Under the pieces are notes generated by a model that was not told where the DNA came from, made no database searches, and saw only the letters and a program-made list of their open reading frames with translations. From the NCBI RefSeq assembly GCF_013868415.1, contig NZ_JACEMT010000041.1:299850-363849 (forward strand): 64,000 nucleotides of DNA, read 5' to 3'. Below are positions 36,525 through 46,030 of the stretch, in pieces. The DNA is from Marinobacterium marinum (GTDB lineage: Bacteria; Pseudomonadota; Gammaproteobacteria; Pseudomonadales; Balneatricaceae). Each line of letters begins with the position of its first letter. The stretch's first letter is position 1. Position numbers and translations under genes: made by a program.

Positions 36525-37211
36525 TCACCACGTCAACCAAGGCGTGAAACGCCGCATCTCTGTATTCAGGCGTGGATGTTCCGGGCAATGGTGCTGCAAC
36601 AGCTCATGAAATTCGGGCCCGTGGTGCATGTACCGAAGATGACAGAGCTCATGCACAATCACATAGTCTTGCAACGCCGGTGCCAATTGCAACAACCTCC
36701 AGTTCAACTTCACCTCGCCCGAGCGGGAACACTGCCCCCAACGACCGCGCCAGCTCCCTATGCTAGTGCTGGACGGCTGCAGCCCTGTTCTGACTGCAAG
36801 CGCTTGCGTACGAGCCGGCAGACAGGCCTCAGCCTGCTCTTGAAACCAGCGCTGCAGTTGCTCTGTTACAACCTGACATTCATCCCGGCGAACCCGGCTC
36901 GATAGCGTCACCTGAAAGCCGTCGGTGGTCTGCCTTACTCCACTGGCCTCCCCACGCTGCCAGTACAACTCCAGCATTTGTCCCCGCCAGGGCACAGACC
37001 CGCCCTGCCGCACCTGAACACCCAGCTGCTCAATTTCTCGCTGTTGGCGCTGCCGATGAAGACCGATCCAGTCGGCTTTGCTCTGCACAAAGCCTTCGAT
37101 CGCTGCTCGGGTGGCCGATATAGGTGCACGCACAACAACCTGGCCATCACGGACCTGGATCGCCAACGTCTTGCGCCTGGCACTGCGCAGCAGCTGATAG
37201 TCTGGTGTCAT
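36525..37211 (-). CDS. YgjP-like zinc metallopeptidase (M48-related, DUF45)
   Basis: A 228-residue SprT/wss-like protein with the gluzincin motif HELCHLRYMHH near residue 182 followed by GPEFHELL, the full HExxH-(x)n-H/E set of the YgjP family. Its cellular target is not known. The ATG at 37211 shares its A with the TAA stop of the transglutaminase gene (TAATG), a classic coupling arrangement, so this start is chosen over an upstream in-frame ATG at 37253. It is the last gene of the moxR-DUF58-TgpA operon. Confidence 0.88.
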   Translation of the reverse strand: MTPDYQLLRSARRKTLAIQVRDGQVVVRAPISATRAAIEGFVQSKADWIGLHRQRQQREIEQLGVQVRQGGSVPWRGQMLELYWQRGEASGVRQTTDGFQVTLSSRVRRDECQVVTEQLQRWFQEQAEACLPARTQALAVRTGLQPSSTSIGSWRGRWGQCSRSGEVKLNWRLLQLAPALQDYVIVHELCHLRYMHHGPEFHELLQHHCPEHPRLNTEMRRFTPWLTW

Positions 37212-39187
37212 TATCGCTTCTTCCGCGGCAATTGACGCATCAGAATGCGGCAAAGCCGTTTCATTTCCGCCTGTTGGTGTGGGTCTTTCCGCTCGATATA
37301 ACGTTGCTGGTCATCAAGAAAGGCAAGGCGCAGCATCAGCGCCCTCTGCTTTGGCCAATCATCAGCGACTCGCTGCAGCCACATAGCCAGCGATTCCGCC
37401 GGCTCGCGCCCGGACTCCAGCGTGGCAAAGCGCTGCTGCAAGCGCATCAAAGCACGTGCCATCGGGTCTCGCGGCAAGGTCGGCCGAGGTCGCAACAGCC
37501 AGTATCCGACCGTACCGAACACCAGCATTGTTGGCAACAGCCAGGCCAGCAGCCTGCGCCATCGATCTTCCCCCCCCAGCCAGTCATCCAGTAGCTGTAC
37601 TTGCTGGCCCTGGTAATTCAGCACCCAACGGTGCCAGGAGTAGTTAAACGCATCATAGCGTTGACGCAGATCCCTGAGCCAGTCGATACCCAGCCCCATT
37701 CCGGCACTCGAAAACCCCTCGTTGGTACTGAAATAATCCTGCGCCGAGGTACGTATTCGCTCAGGCGCAACCGCCGCTGTCGGGTCCAGCCGTTGCCACC
37801 CGGCCTCGGGTTGCCAGTACTCCACCCAGGCATGGGCGTCATACTGACGTACCTGGAGATACCCTTCATACGGGTTCCATTCTCCTCCCTGGTAGCCGGT
37901 GACTATACGTGACGGAATACCGGCACTGCGCAGAACAAAGGCGGTTGCACTGGCAAAGTGCTCACAATATCCCTCTCGGGTTTCAAACAGGAATTGATCG
38001 ACACTGTCACGTCCTAGTCGTCCGGGCTCCAGCGTATACACGAAGGTTTTGTTGAAATAGGCCTGCAGCAGAGTAATGACCCCGTCCGTATTCCCGTCCG
38101 CCTGCGTCAACAAACGTTGCGCCAGAGCACGGCTGTCCGGGTTGCCCCCGGCCGGCAACTGCAGATAGTGCCGTGCTTCCTGGCGGGTCAGCAGCGGCTG
38201 CTGACGATACTGCAGCACCGACTCAACCGGATACTGACGACGACGCTCCAACGGTCGATCCATAACCAGGGTACGTACGGGCGTCATCAACGTTCCCTGT
38301 CCCGCTCTCAAGGGCTGATCCAGAGCCACCAGCCAGGGGCGACCACTGGCTTCCATGATCACTTCATAACGCTGTGCCGAGACCAACGGCTGCAACTGCT
38401 CCGGTCTTAACACCTGGCGCTGTTCGTGGGAAGGGCGTGTCCAGCGCCGCCCGTCGAACTCACTCAGCACCAGAGAGCGCCAGTAACGCTGCGCCGGCAG
38501 AGGCACTTCGCCCTCAAAGGTCGCCCGGAATGCCAGCTCGTCGGATTGTGCCAGTTTGCTGACATCTCCCGGCGAGAGCTCATCGGACAAACCGGTCTTG
38601 GCCTGCCCACTGTCGATCGTGACCGACCAGAAAGGCTCCAACCGCGGAAACAGGAAAAACAGCACCAGCATGAATGGTATCGCCGGCAACAACAGACGGC
38701 CTGCACTTTTAAGATTGTCGCGGAAACGGCGGGCACTACTGGATTGTTGAATACTGTTCAAGGCCGCCAGTACCAACACGGTTGTCAGCAGGATATAGCC
38801 CGCAATCCAGACCGATTCACTGAACAGGAATGCGGTTGCCGCCACGAACAGGCTAACAAACAGTACAACCAGCGCATCACGTCGGTGATAGACCTCCAGC
38901 AGTTTCAATGCCAGCCCGACCACCAGAAGTGCCACCATGGTTTCAGGACCCGCCTGGTGGTTGAAACTCAGAATCAGGCCGCCACTGGAAGCGATGACCA
39001 GCAGCGCCTTCACCGACCAGTGAGGGAATGACCAGCGACCACTGTGAATCATCAGACGCGAGCCAATCGCCAGCACCACCAGCGCCGGCACCCACAGAGG
39101 CAGCCACTGCACGTGCGGCAACACAACCAGCATCACGGCAAGCAACTGCCACACCACAGCCGTACGGCTGATCTGCCTGCCTTTCAT
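37211..39187 (-). CDS. TgpA-type membrane transglutaminase (DUF3488)
   Basis: A 658-residue inner-membrane protein. About six membrane helices occupy residues 1-190, a periplasmic transglutaminase-like domain about 230-530, and one C-terminal helix near 555-575 (LLAWLLPTMLVFGTVGYWLL). The papain-like catalytic triad is visible: Cys in REGYCEHFAS, His in YDAHAWVEYW and Asp in RLDPTAA. This is the TgpA architecture, essential in Pseudomonas aeruginosa for unknown reasons. The start ATG at 39187 overlaps the DUF58 stop (ATGA); an upstream in-frame ATG at 39238 would intrude into DUF58. It is the third gene of a four-gene operon. Confidence 0.93.
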   Translation of the reverse strand: MKGRQISRTAVVWQLLAVMLVVLPHVQWLPLWVPALVVLAIGSRLMIHSGRWSFPHWSVKALLVIASSGGLILSFNHQAGPETMVALLVVGLALKLLEVYHRRDALVVLFVSLFVAATAFLFSESVWIAGYILLTTVLVLAALNSIQQSSSARRFRDNLKSAGRLLLPAIPFMLVLFFLFPRLEPFWSVTIDSGQAKTGLSDELSPGDVSKLAQSDELAFRATFEGEVPLPAQRYWRSLVLSEFDGRRWTRPSHEQRQVLRPEQLQPLVSAQRYEVIMEASGRPWLVALDQPLRAGQGTLMTPVRTLVMDRPLERRRQYPVESVLQYRQQPLLTRQEARHYLQLPAGGNPDSRALAQRLLTQADGNTDGVITLLQAYFNKTFVYTLEPGRLGRDSVDQFLFETREGYCEHFASATAFVLRSAGIPSRIVTGYQGGEWNPYEGYLQVRQYDAHAWVEYWQPEAGWQRLDPTAAVAPERIRTSAQDYFSTNEGFSSAGMGLGIDWLRDLRQRYDAFNYSWHRWVLNYQGQQVQLLDDWLGGEDRWRRLLAWLLPTMLVFGTVGYWLLRPRPTLPRDPMARALMRLQQRFATLESGREPAESLAMWLQRVADDWPKQRALMLRLAFLDDQQRYIERKDPHQQAEMKRLCRILMRQLPRKKR

Positions 39188-40167
39188 GCTTCTCCCTCCA
39201 GACCGTAGAGCGCCAGTGCAGCCAAAGCACGTGTGCAATGGGCTTCACCCTCTGCCGGTTCCAGCACAAAGCTGCCCAGACGCACACCAAAACGCACATC
39301 CCGAGTGGACAGATACTGTACCCAGGCCGTCATCCGTGACAAACGACGCTCCAATGTTTCTCCCCCCAAAGCATCCAGATCCAGCCAGTAATCGGGATCT
39401 TGATGACCGGCAAAATGCTTGGCATACAGACCGCGGCCACGAGCATAGCTTTTCCAGTCGACCTGACGTGGTGACATGCCGGGTTGAAACCGCTCAAGCC
39501 CGGCAAAGTCGTCATCACCACGTCGCATGGACAGATGCGCCTCTCCCGATACGGCCTGCCCCTGCGCACCTTCCGGCAACGTCGTGTCCAGCGGCTCGGG
39601 ATACACCAGCGTTTTCAGTTCCAGATTGAGCCAGGACCAGGCACGAAACAGCCCCAGCGGATAGGTGGTTTCCAGTTTGACACCACCAGGACTCATCCAT
39701 CCCCGCCGACGAGCCGGACTGTACAGGCGCACCTGCTGACGGGCCTGTTGCAGATCAACGATCTGCTCCAGCTCTGAATGTTCAAGCCTCAGACTCAACT
39801 GCTCCAACTGACGCGAAGAGTGCCGCTGCAGTTCCAGCTCAAACGCGGCCTGACCACCGGCAAAACAAGGCTCTGAAGGCAGCACCTTCACTTCGATCCC
39901 GGCCAGGTTGGCATAGGTGTGAAACATCGCCGACAGGAATACTCCCAACAGCAGGAACGTCAGGGCATAGACCAGGTTATTTTCATAGTTGATCGCCATG
40001 ACCAGCATCAACAGCAACAGCAACAGCCAGACACTCCCCGCCCGGCTCGGCAGAATAAAAATGCGATTCTGGGTCAGCGTCTGTGTGCGAGCCGGTGTTT
40101 GTCGTGCCAGTGTCCAGCGTCTGACGCGTGCCTGAATAGAACGATAGAGTTCACTGGCCAATGACAT
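39184..40167 (-). CDS. DUF58-domain membrane protein
   Basis: A 327-residue protein with two membrane helices near residues 45-85 (SVWLLLLLLMLVMAINY, then LVYALTFLLLGVFLSAMF) and a C-terminal DUF58 region, a von Willebrand A-related fold (EAHLSMRRGDDDFAGLERF and SPRQVDWKSYARGRGLYAK). DUF58 proteins occur with MoxR ATPases, which are thought to act as chaperones for vWA proteins. The start overlaps the moxR gene by 17 bases and the stop overlaps the transglutaminase start by four, so the unit is strongly coupled. Molecular function is unknown. Confidence 0.92.
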   Translation of the reverse strand: MSLASELYRSIQARVRRWTLARQTPARTQTLTQNRIFILPSRAGSVWLLLLLLMLVMAINYENNLVYALTFLLLGVFLSAMFHTYANLAGIEVKVLPSEPCFAGGQAAFELELQRHSSRQLEQLSLRLEHSELEQIVDLQQARQQVRLYSPARRRGWMSPGGVKLETTYPLGLFRAWSWLNLELKTLVYPEPLDTTLPEGAQGQAVSGEAHLSMRRGDDDFAGLERFQPGMSPRQVDWKSYARGRGLYAKHFAGHQDPDYWLDLDALGGETLERRLSRMTAWVQYLSTRDVRFGVRLGSFVLEPAEGEAHCTRALAALALYGLEGEA

Positions 40168-41086
40168 CCACCTCTGCCAGCAATTGCGCTACCAGCCGAT
40201 CACTTTCATGTCCGGCCAGATCACTGGCAGAGCGAATACGATGTCCCACCACGGCTCCCAGAACAGCCTGAACATCTTCAGGTACCACATGATCACGCCC
40301 TGACAGCCAGGCCCAGCAACGTGCGCAACGTAACAAGGCCAGCCCACCTCGGGGGGACACACCGTAACTGAAACCTTCCGCTTCACGCGTGTGCTGCAGC
40401 AGGCGCTGTACATACGCGATCAGGCTGGCTGATGCATGCACCTGCCGACAGGCTGCCTGTACCTGTTTCAACTGCTCAGACGTCAAGCAGGGCTCCAGCC
40501 GGTAGGCCTGCTGCCGCGTCCCGCCCCCGGCCAGTAATTGCAGTTCCACGTCCGCCGTGGGATAACCCAGCGTAATCCGCATCAAAAAACGGTCCAGTTG
40601 TGATTCCGGCAGTGGGAAGGTACCAAACTGGCTGGAGGGGTTCTGGGTAGCAATAACAAAGAAAGGCACCGGCAACGGGTACCGCTCGCCTTCAACACTG
40701 ACCTGCCCTTCTTCCATGGCCTCCAGCAAGGCCGACTGAGTTTTGGGCGTCGCTCGGTTGATCTCATCGGCCAGCAGCAACTGTGTAAACACCGGGCCCT
40801 GATGAAAGCGGAAACCGCTCTCCTGCGGTTCGAAAATGGAGACACCGATAATATCCGCCGGCAACATGTCACTGGTGAACTGAACCCGCTTATCCTCCAG
40901 TCCCAACACCCGTGCCAGGGCATGGGCCAGAGTTGTTTTACCCATCCCCGGCAAATCCTCGATGAGCAGATGCCCTTCTGCCAGTAGACAGGTCAATGCC
41001 AGTCTGACCTGTCGCTCCTTGCCCAACAGCACACTGGAAAGTGAAGCCAGTGCCTGCTCTACGTTCATCCTGAGTTTTTCAGCCAC
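40151..41086 (-). CDS. MoxR-family AAA+ ATPase
   Basis: An AAA+ chaperone-like ATPase of 311 residues. Motifs: Walker A GLPGMGKTTLAHALA, Walker B LLADEINRATPKTQ, sensor 1 ATQNPSSQFGTFPLPESQLDRFLM and, near the C-terminus, the sensor 2 region GVSPRGGLALLRCARCWAW. The start is uncertain: GGAGG at 41095-41099 is two bases before ATG 41092 but eight before GTG 41086, so GTG is preferred here. It leads the DUF58-TgpA-YgjP operon, a common grouping in gammaproteobacteria that may assemble or regulate an envelope complex. Confidence 0.93.
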   Translation of the reverse strand: MAEKLRMNVEQALASLSSVLLGKERQVRLALTCLLAEGHLLIEDLPGMGKTTLAHALARVLGLEDKRVQFTSDMLPADIIGVSIFEPQESGFRFHQGPVFTQLLLADEINRATPKTQSALLEAMEEGQVSVEGERYPLPVPFFVIATQNPSSQFGTFPLPESQLDRFLMRITLGYPTADVELQLLAGGGTRQQAYRLEPCLTSEQLKQVQAACRQVHASASLIAYVQRLLQHTREAEGFSYGVSPRGGLALLRCARCWAWLSGRDHVVPEDVQAVLGAVVGHRIRSASDLAGHESDRLVAQLLAEVDVIGQ

Positions 41087-41376
41087 AACCATGTCCTCCA
41101 AAAGTGGCTGCCAGTCTACCAGCGCTCAGCTGTCGTTCTCCACTCCAGAACGCCCTGTCAAAGGTCATTGTGCCGAAGATCAAAACTTCAATGTTAATAT
41201 CCGCAGGTTTCGGGTTGCACCCGCCGGATACGATCGTTAGCATGTGCGTCAAACCAACCGGGAGCCCTGCCAAGCTGCCCTGTTACCGGCTCAAGGAGCC
41301 CTTTGTCATCGTTGGCGGGGACCGGCCAGCGGTAGCCTGAGCATCGACGCATCTCCACGCAACCAGGAGACCCCTG

Positions 41377-41859
41377 ATGCAGATCGCCGATAAATCCGTC
41401 GTATCCATTCACTACACTCTGACCAATGCCGAAGGCAACGTGCTGGACAGCTCCAATGGCCAGGAACCTCTTGCCTACCTGCACGGTGCCAGCAACATCA
41501 TCCCCGGTTTGGAAAATGCTCTGGTCGGCAAAGTTGTGGGAGACAGTCTGCAGGTCACCGTTGAGCCCGAAGAAGGCTACGGTCCTGTACGTGATGAACT
41601 GGTTCAGGATGTTGAGCGCAGCGCTTTCAGCGGCATTGACGATATCCAGATCGGCATGCAGTTCATGGCCCAGACTCCCTGGGGAGAGCAGCCGGTTACC
41701 GTCATCAAGGTTGAAGGCGACAACATCACTCTGGACGGCAACCACCCGCTGGCCGGACAGACACTGACCTTTGATGTTGAAGTTGTTGAAGTTCGTTCCG
41801 CAACTGAAGAAGAAGTCGAGCACCGCCACGTGCATGGCGCCGGTGGCCACCACCACTAA
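41377..41859 (+). CDS. slyD: FKBP-type peptidyl-prolyl isomerase SlyD
   Basis: A cytoplasmic chaperone and proline isomerase with an insert-in-flap domain, also a nickel carrier. The 160-residue product has YTLTNAEGNVLDSS, the FKBP core (LPGLE-like IIPGLENALVGKVVG, and EEGYGPVRDELVQ), the IF domain about 70-125 and a His-rich tail (HRHVHGAGGHHH) able to bind metal, shorter than in E. coli SlyD. GGAG lies seven bases before ATG. It is monocistronic. The 290 bases upstream contain no other gene; a leader of unknown length precedes it. Confidence 0.95.
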   Translation: MQIADKSVVSIHYTLTNAEGNVLDSSNGQEPLAYLHGASNIIPGLENALVGKVVGDSLQVTVEPEEGYGPVRDELVQDVERSAFSGIDDIQIGMQFMAQTPWGEQPVTVIKVEGDNITLDGNHPLAGQTLTFDVEVVEVRSATEEEVEHRHVHGAGGHHH

Positions 41860-41868
41860 GCGCTGACG

Positions 41869-41898
41869 GGTGCGCTCCCGAACAAATCGGGGCGCACC
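41869..41898 (+). terminator. Possible hairpin after slyD
   Basis: GGTGCG and CGCACC arms with inner CCCG/CGGG pairing and an AACAAAT loop lie about ten bases after the slyD stop. No T-run follows, so it is only a candidate terminator. Confidence 0.4.
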
Positions 41899-41973
41899 AC
41901 CACCGACGCCTCAGGCGCGGCGGCAGCACGCCTCTCGTCCGGTCACCGCCCTTTCATTCGACTCCTGACACCC

Positions 41974-44115
41974 TCAGGCAAGGTGTCGAATCTCAAAGCA
42001 GCAATGAATCTTCGGATTGCGCGCAAAGTCGGGATCCAGCGTCTGTGCGGTAATGTCCTTAAGATCAAACTCGGCTAGATTGTCACGATCAATCACGAAG
42101 CGCCGGTAATTGTTGGAGAAGATCAGAACCCCCTCCGGCTTCAGCAACTGCATGGCGCCCCGAATCAAACGCACATGGTCACGCTGCACATCCAGCACAT
42201 CCTGCATGCGCTTGGAATTTGAAAAGGTTGGCGGATCCATGAAAATCAGGTCGTAACGTTCGGCACGGGGTTGATCCAGCCACTTGAAGCAGTCTGACTG
42301 CACCAGCTTGTGACGTGCCTTGGGCAGGCCATTCAGCTCCAGATTACGACGCGCCCATTCCAGGTAGGTCGCCGACATATCGACACTGGTCGTGGTCGCC
42401 GCCCCACCCACACCCGCATGTACACTGGCCGTGGCGGTGTAACAGAACAGATTGAGAACATCCTTCCCTTGAGCCATCCGTTGCAGTCTGTACCGCACGG
42501 GGCGATGATCCAGAAACAGCCCCGTGTCCAGGTAGTCATACAGATTCACCTGCAAGCGGCAGCCATGTTCGACCACTTCTATTACCTGACCGCTCAGATC
42601 CTGACGCTCATACTGTTGCTGTCCCTGCTGGCGCTTGCGCTGTTTGAGCACAACGCGTTCAGCCGGCAGCTCCAGCACCACCGGTACAGCCTGCATCACA
42701 TCCTGCAGACGTGAAAAAGCCTTTACGGGATCAACCTTCGCCGGTGGCGCGTATTCCTGCACCACCGCATGACCGGGATAGAGATCGATTGCCACGGCAT
42801 ATTCGGGCATATCCGCATCATAGGCCCGGTAACACGTAATCCCCTCTCGCTTGACCCAGCGCGACAGCTGCTTGAGATTTTTCTTCAACCGGTTGGCAAA
42901 CATCTGCGCCTGCTCTGACAGCTCACCTGTCGCTGACAAGCCGTGCACTGCCTCCGGTTCAACACGTTCATGCACCTTGAACAACAACAGCTTGCTATCC
43001 AGCGCGCCATTAAACATTCGATACTGCTTGTCGGCTCGCAGCTTCATCACCTTGCACAGTTCCGGGTTGGCCGTAAAGACAGCCGCCTCCCAACCGACAC
43101 AGCAAGCCTTAAGCCGGTCTCCCAGCGTACGGTACAAGAACATCAATGATGACGCCTCACCCAAGCGCTCGCCGTAGGGCGGGTTAGTCACCAGAAGACC
43201 TGGACGTGATACGCCCGGTAAAGCAGCCAACTGCTCCAGAGGTCGTTTCTCCAGATGAATAAAGTCCTCTACACCGGCACGCCGAGCATTGTCACGGGCA
43301 CGATCCAGCACGCTCTGATCTGCATCAAAGCCGTAAAAACGAGCGGTCAGCGCAGCCCGCCCTTGCTCTCGACGCTGATTGGCTTCGTCCTGTATGGCAG
43401 CCCACAAGTGCGCATCATGCCCCAACCAGCGACTGAAGCCGAAACGCTGTCGATAGAGCCCCGGGGCGATATCGGCGGCCATCAGCGCGGCCTCTGTCAA
43501 CAAGGTGCCAGAGCCGCACATGGGATCCAGCAGCGGCGCATCCCGGTCCTCCAGCGGCCATCCCGCACGGATCAGCACAGCAGCCGCCAGGTTCTCCTTC
43601 ATCGGCGCTGCACCGGCCTTCAATCGATAGCCTCGACGGTGCAGGCTCTCGCCCGACAGATCCAATGCAACTACGGCTTTGCCACGATGCACATGCACAT
43701 TGATACGCAAATCAGGCTGATTACGATCCACGGTTGGCCGCTGCCCCGTCGCCGTCCGGATCTGGTCAACAATTGCATCCTTCACCTTGAGTGCGCCAAA
43801 GTGAGTATTGTTGATACCTCGCGAACGGCCATTGAAGTCGACTGTCAGTGTCCCCGAAGGACGCAGATGCTCTAACCAGTCGACCTGCTGTACCAATGCA
43901 TACAATGCATCGGCCTCTTCCGCATCGCCTTCGGCTATGGGCATCAGCACGCGATTGCCCAAGCGAGACCAAAGGCACAGGCGATAGGCACATTCCAACG
44001 TGCCTTCGGTATACACCCCTGCAACCGTTTGCCGCGTGTGCTGACCACCCAGCTGGTCGATCTCATCCTGCAGCAGGTTCTCCAGCCCCTTCGGGCAGGT
44101 AACAAATAATTTCAT
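41974..44115 (-). CDS. rlmL: Bifunctional 23S rRNA methyltransferase RlmKL (m2G2445 / m7G2069)
   Basis: A fusion of RlmL and RlmK that modifies 23S rRNA in the large subunit. The 713-residue product has an N-terminal THUMP domain (about 45-155), a first SAM-methyltransferase domain (LDPMCGSGTLLTEAALMA, then catalytic LVTNPPYGERLG near 312), and a second one (LNLFCYTATASVHAGVGGA near 550, catalytic DPPTFSNSKRM near 630). Length and order match E. coli RlmKL (702). It diverges from rmf across about 316 bases, as in Pseudomonas and many relatives. It is convergent with slyD. Confidence 0.95.
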   Translation of the reverse strand: MKLFVTCPKGLENLLQDEIDQLGGQHTRQTVAGVYTEGTLECAYRLCLWSRLGNRVLMPIAEGDAEEADALYALVQQVDWLEHLRPSGTLTVDFNGRSRGINNTHFGALKVKDAIVDQIRTATGQRPTVDRNQPDLRINVHVHRGKAVVALDLSGESLHRRGYRLKAGAAPMKENLAAAVLIRAGWPLEDRDAPLLDPMCGSGTLLTEAALMAADIAPGLYRQRFGFSRWLGHDAHLWAAIQDEANQRREQGRAALTARFYGFDADQSVLDRARDNARRAGVEDFIHLEKRPLEQLAALPGVSRPGLLVTNPPYGERLGEASSLMFLYRTLGDRLKACCVGWEAAVFTANPELCKVMKLRADKQYRMFNGALDSKLLLFKVHERVEPEAVHGLSATGELSEQAQMFANRLKKNLKQLSRWVKREGITCYRAYDADMPEYAVAIDLYPGHAVVQEYAPPAKVDPVKAFSRLQDVMQAVPVVLELPAERVVLKQRKRQQGQQQYERQDLSGQVIEVVEHGCRLQVNLYDYLDTGLFLDHRPVRYRLQRMAQGKDVLNLFCYTATASVHAGVGGAATTTSVDMSATYLEWARRNLELNGLPKARHKLVQSDCFKWLDQPRAERYDLIFMDPPTFSNSKRMQDVLDVQRDHVRLIRGAMQLLKPEGVLIFSNNYRRFVIDRDNLAEFDLKDITAQTLDPDFARNPKIHCCFEIRHLA

Positions 44116-44431
44116 GGGGCGGGAAAACTCCGATATCGGTGTGCCCTGCGGCCAGGTTAACCCTTCCTGACTACAAGGTGAGAAAATTTCAATACTTTAG
44201 CGCACTCGGCCAAAAGCAACTAACTTTTTGATTTATATAACAATGCTGCAGATGCGCTCGGATAAAATTCATGACACTTCTGTAACACTATAGTTTTTTT
44301 AAATCGCCACTGACTACGTTTTCAGATATCAATAGAGGGGTGACGTCACAGAGAATCGAGAGAACAGTGCATCCCCGGTGACCACAGTTCAACCATCGGG
44401 GAGAGTATAATCAGAATATGTGAGGCGCAAT
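44116..44431. promoter_or_regulatory. Divergent rlmKL/rmf intergenic region with rmf -10 box
   Basis: This 316-base region carries TATAAT at 44406-44411. Transcription from it would start near 44418 and leave a leader of only about 14 bases carrying the GAGG ribosome-binding site of rmf (44422-44425). No good -35 is seen, in keeping with a promoter that needs a regulator or an alternative sigma factor. The AT-rich part around 44210-44300 contains further TATA-like stretches (for example TATATAA near 44236), which may serve either gene. Confidence 0.4.
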
Positions 44432-44638
44432 ATGAAGAAACAGAAACGGAATCGTACCTCTACTCTGTTTAATCGTGGATTCATGGCTGGCATCAACGGG
44501 CGATCCCGTGAGGAGTGTCCAGTCCAGTCAGTTGAACTGCGCAGTCACTGGATGAGTGGCTGGCGCGAAGGACGCGAGGCGCATTGGGGTGGAATGTCCG
44601 GTGTTTCTGCAATTCAGGCCAACCCTTCATTACATTAA
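44432..44638 (+). CDS. rmf: Ribosome modulation factor
   Basis: RMF dimerises 70S ribosomes into inactive 100S particles in stationary phase. The 68-residue product has the diagnostic basic start KKQKRNRTSTLFNRGFMAG, then GRSREECP, HWMSGWREGREAHW. It is longer than E. coli RMF (55) because of a C-terminal extension after GGM. GAGG lies seven bases before ATG at 44432; an upstream in-frame start at 44420 has no ribosome-binding site. The -10 TATAAT lies at 44406. The position between rlmKL and pyrD is the standard one in this class. Confidence 0.93.
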   Translation: MKKQKRNRTSTLFNRGFMAGINGRSREECPVQSVELRSHWMSGWREGREAHWGGMSGVSAIQANPSLH

Positions 44639-44659
44639 GACACGCCCCTGTAATGATCT

Positions 44660-44685
44660 GACAGGCTCCCTCTGCGGAGCCTGTC
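44660..44685. terminator. Hairpin between rmf and pyrD
   Basis: A perfect 10-base stem (GACAGGCTCC and GGAGCCTGTC) with a six-base loop lies between the convergent ends of rmf and pyrD and could terminate both. Only a short T-containing tail follows on the plus strand. Confidence 0.65.
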
Positions 44686-44696
44686 TTCAATACCAC

Positions 44697-45731
44697 CTAG
44701 CTGATGCCGCCCTTCAACTCGGCAATGGCAGCAACCGAGTCACGCACCAAGGCCGGTCCCCGGTAAATGAAGCCGGTATAAATCTGCACCAGACTGGCAC
44801 CAGCCTCTATTTTTTCAGCCGCATCAAAACCTTCCGTGATACCACCCACCCCGATAATAGGCAGGGCACCATCCAGATGTTCCGCCAGCGCTCGAATCGT
44901 TCCCGTGGAGCGATTACGTACGGGAGCGCCACTCAGCCCCCCCGCTTCCTGCGCCAAGGGACTGTCTTCAACCCCTTCACGTGACAACGTCGTATTGGTT
45001 GCAATCACCCCGTCCATTTCATAAGTTTTCAAGGAGGAGGCTACCAGACCCAATTCTTCCTGTGTCATGTCCGGGGCGATCTTGACGGCAATCGGAACAT
45101 AACGACCGTGCAGACTCGCCAGTTTTGCCTGTTCAGTTTTCAGCACGTCCAGCAAGCTGTTCAAAGAATCACCGAACTGCAGGGTACGTAGACCCGGGGT
45201 ATTGGGCGATGAGACATTGACCGTAATGTAGCTGGCGCGTGCGTACACCTTGCGCAAACAGAGCAGGTAATCCAGATGCGCCTGTTCGTTGGGCGTATCC
45301 TTGTTTTTACCGATATTAATCCCGAGCACCCCCTTGTAGGTGCTGCGGTTCAGGTTTTTCAACAGCTGGTCAACGCCGGCATTGTTGAACCCCATACGAT
45401 TAATGATCGCCTGGTGCTGAGGAATACGGAATAAACGCGGCCTGGGATTACCCGGCTGAGGACGCGGCGTCACGGTACCCACTTCAACAAAACCGAACCC
45501 CATGGCGGCCAGACCATCAACAGCCGTACCATTCTTATCCAGCCCCGCAGCCAACCCCACGGGGTTTGGGAAGCGAATGCCCATCACTTTGGTTGGCAAG
45601 GATTGTGCGCCGGCTCCCATAAGCTTGGGCAGACCCAGCGAAGAAGCCAGGTTCATGCTGCCCAGTGCCAACTCATGCGAGGTTTCGGCATCCAGCCTGA
45701 ACATTAGTGTGCGTGCAAGATCGTATAGCAT
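44697..45731 (-). CDS. pyrD: Dihydroorotate dehydrogenase (quinone), class 2
   Basis: The fourth step of pyrimidine synthesis: oxidation of dihydroorotate to orotate with electrons going to quinones at the inner membrane. The 344-residue product starts with the amphipathic membrane-binding helix ([20 protein letters not shown]) that marks class 2, and has [18 protein letters not shown] [28 protein letters not shown], the catalytic serine region [11 protein letters not shown], and the FMN phosphate loops near VGGI and [11 protein letters not shown] at 45731 is used; GTG at 45740 is an in-frame alternative. It is 68 bases after the DUF2835 gene on the same strand. Confidence 0.95.
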   Translation of the reverse strand: MLYDLARTLMFRLDAETSHELALGSMNLASSLGLPKLMGAGAQSLPTKVMGIRFPNPVGLAAGLDKNGTAVDGLAAMGFGFVEVGTVTPRPQPGNPRPRLFRIPQHQAIINRMGFNNAGVDQLLKNLNRSTYKGVLGINIGKNKDTPNEQAHLDYLLCLRKVYARASYITVNVSSPNTPGLRTLQFGDSLNSLLDVLKTEQAKLASLHGRYVPIAVKIAPDMTQEELGLVASSLKTYEMDGVIATNTTLSREGVEDSPLAQEAGGLSGAPVRNRSTGTIRALAEHLDGALPIIGVGGITEGFDAAEKIEAGASLVQIYTGFIYRGPALVRDSVAAIAELKGGIS

Positions 45732-45799
45732 GGTGTTCACTGATGGTTAATATTCGAATGTGCGCCATTATAGGCGAGCAGGCTCATGATGAACACCGC

Positions 45800-46021
45800 T
45801 CAACTCAAACGGCGAATATCATGAAAGCGCCCGGCAGCCGTAAACCGAATGCAAAAGCACCCTCGAACACCATCATGTAATACCCAGGGGGACAAAATCG
45901 CGGCGGGAAACCGCACTCGGCGCCCGTCACGAGCAAGGGCTGAGACGGTACGGGCCGCTCCCCGGTACAGTTTCAGATACTCATCCGCGCTGATCGCCAG
46001 ATCTACAACAATTTCATTCAT
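45800..46021 (-). CDS. DUF2835 family small protein
   Basis: A 73-residue protein of the DUF2835 family, recognised by IVVDLAISADEYLKLYRGAA, then GRRVRFPAAILSPWV and GVRGCFCIRF. No function is established and no catalytic residue stands out; the length is typical. It begins nine bases after the gdhB stop, so it is probably on the gdhB transcript. The ribosome-binding site is poor, suggesting reinitiation. Confidence 0.82.
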   Translation of the reverse strand: MNEIVVDLAISADEYLKLYRGAARTVSALARDGRRVRFPAAILSPWVLHDGVRGCFCIRFTAAGRFHDIRRLS

Positions 46022-46030
46022 GCAATACTG

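Noticed and set aside
37211..39187. Link between the TgpA transglutaminase and the ATP-grasp locus at 27-33 kb
   Set aside because: A transglutaminase with ATP-grasp and amidotransferase genes is a known type of cluster, but this one is in its own moxR-DUF58 operon, several genes away, and belongs to the TgpA family.
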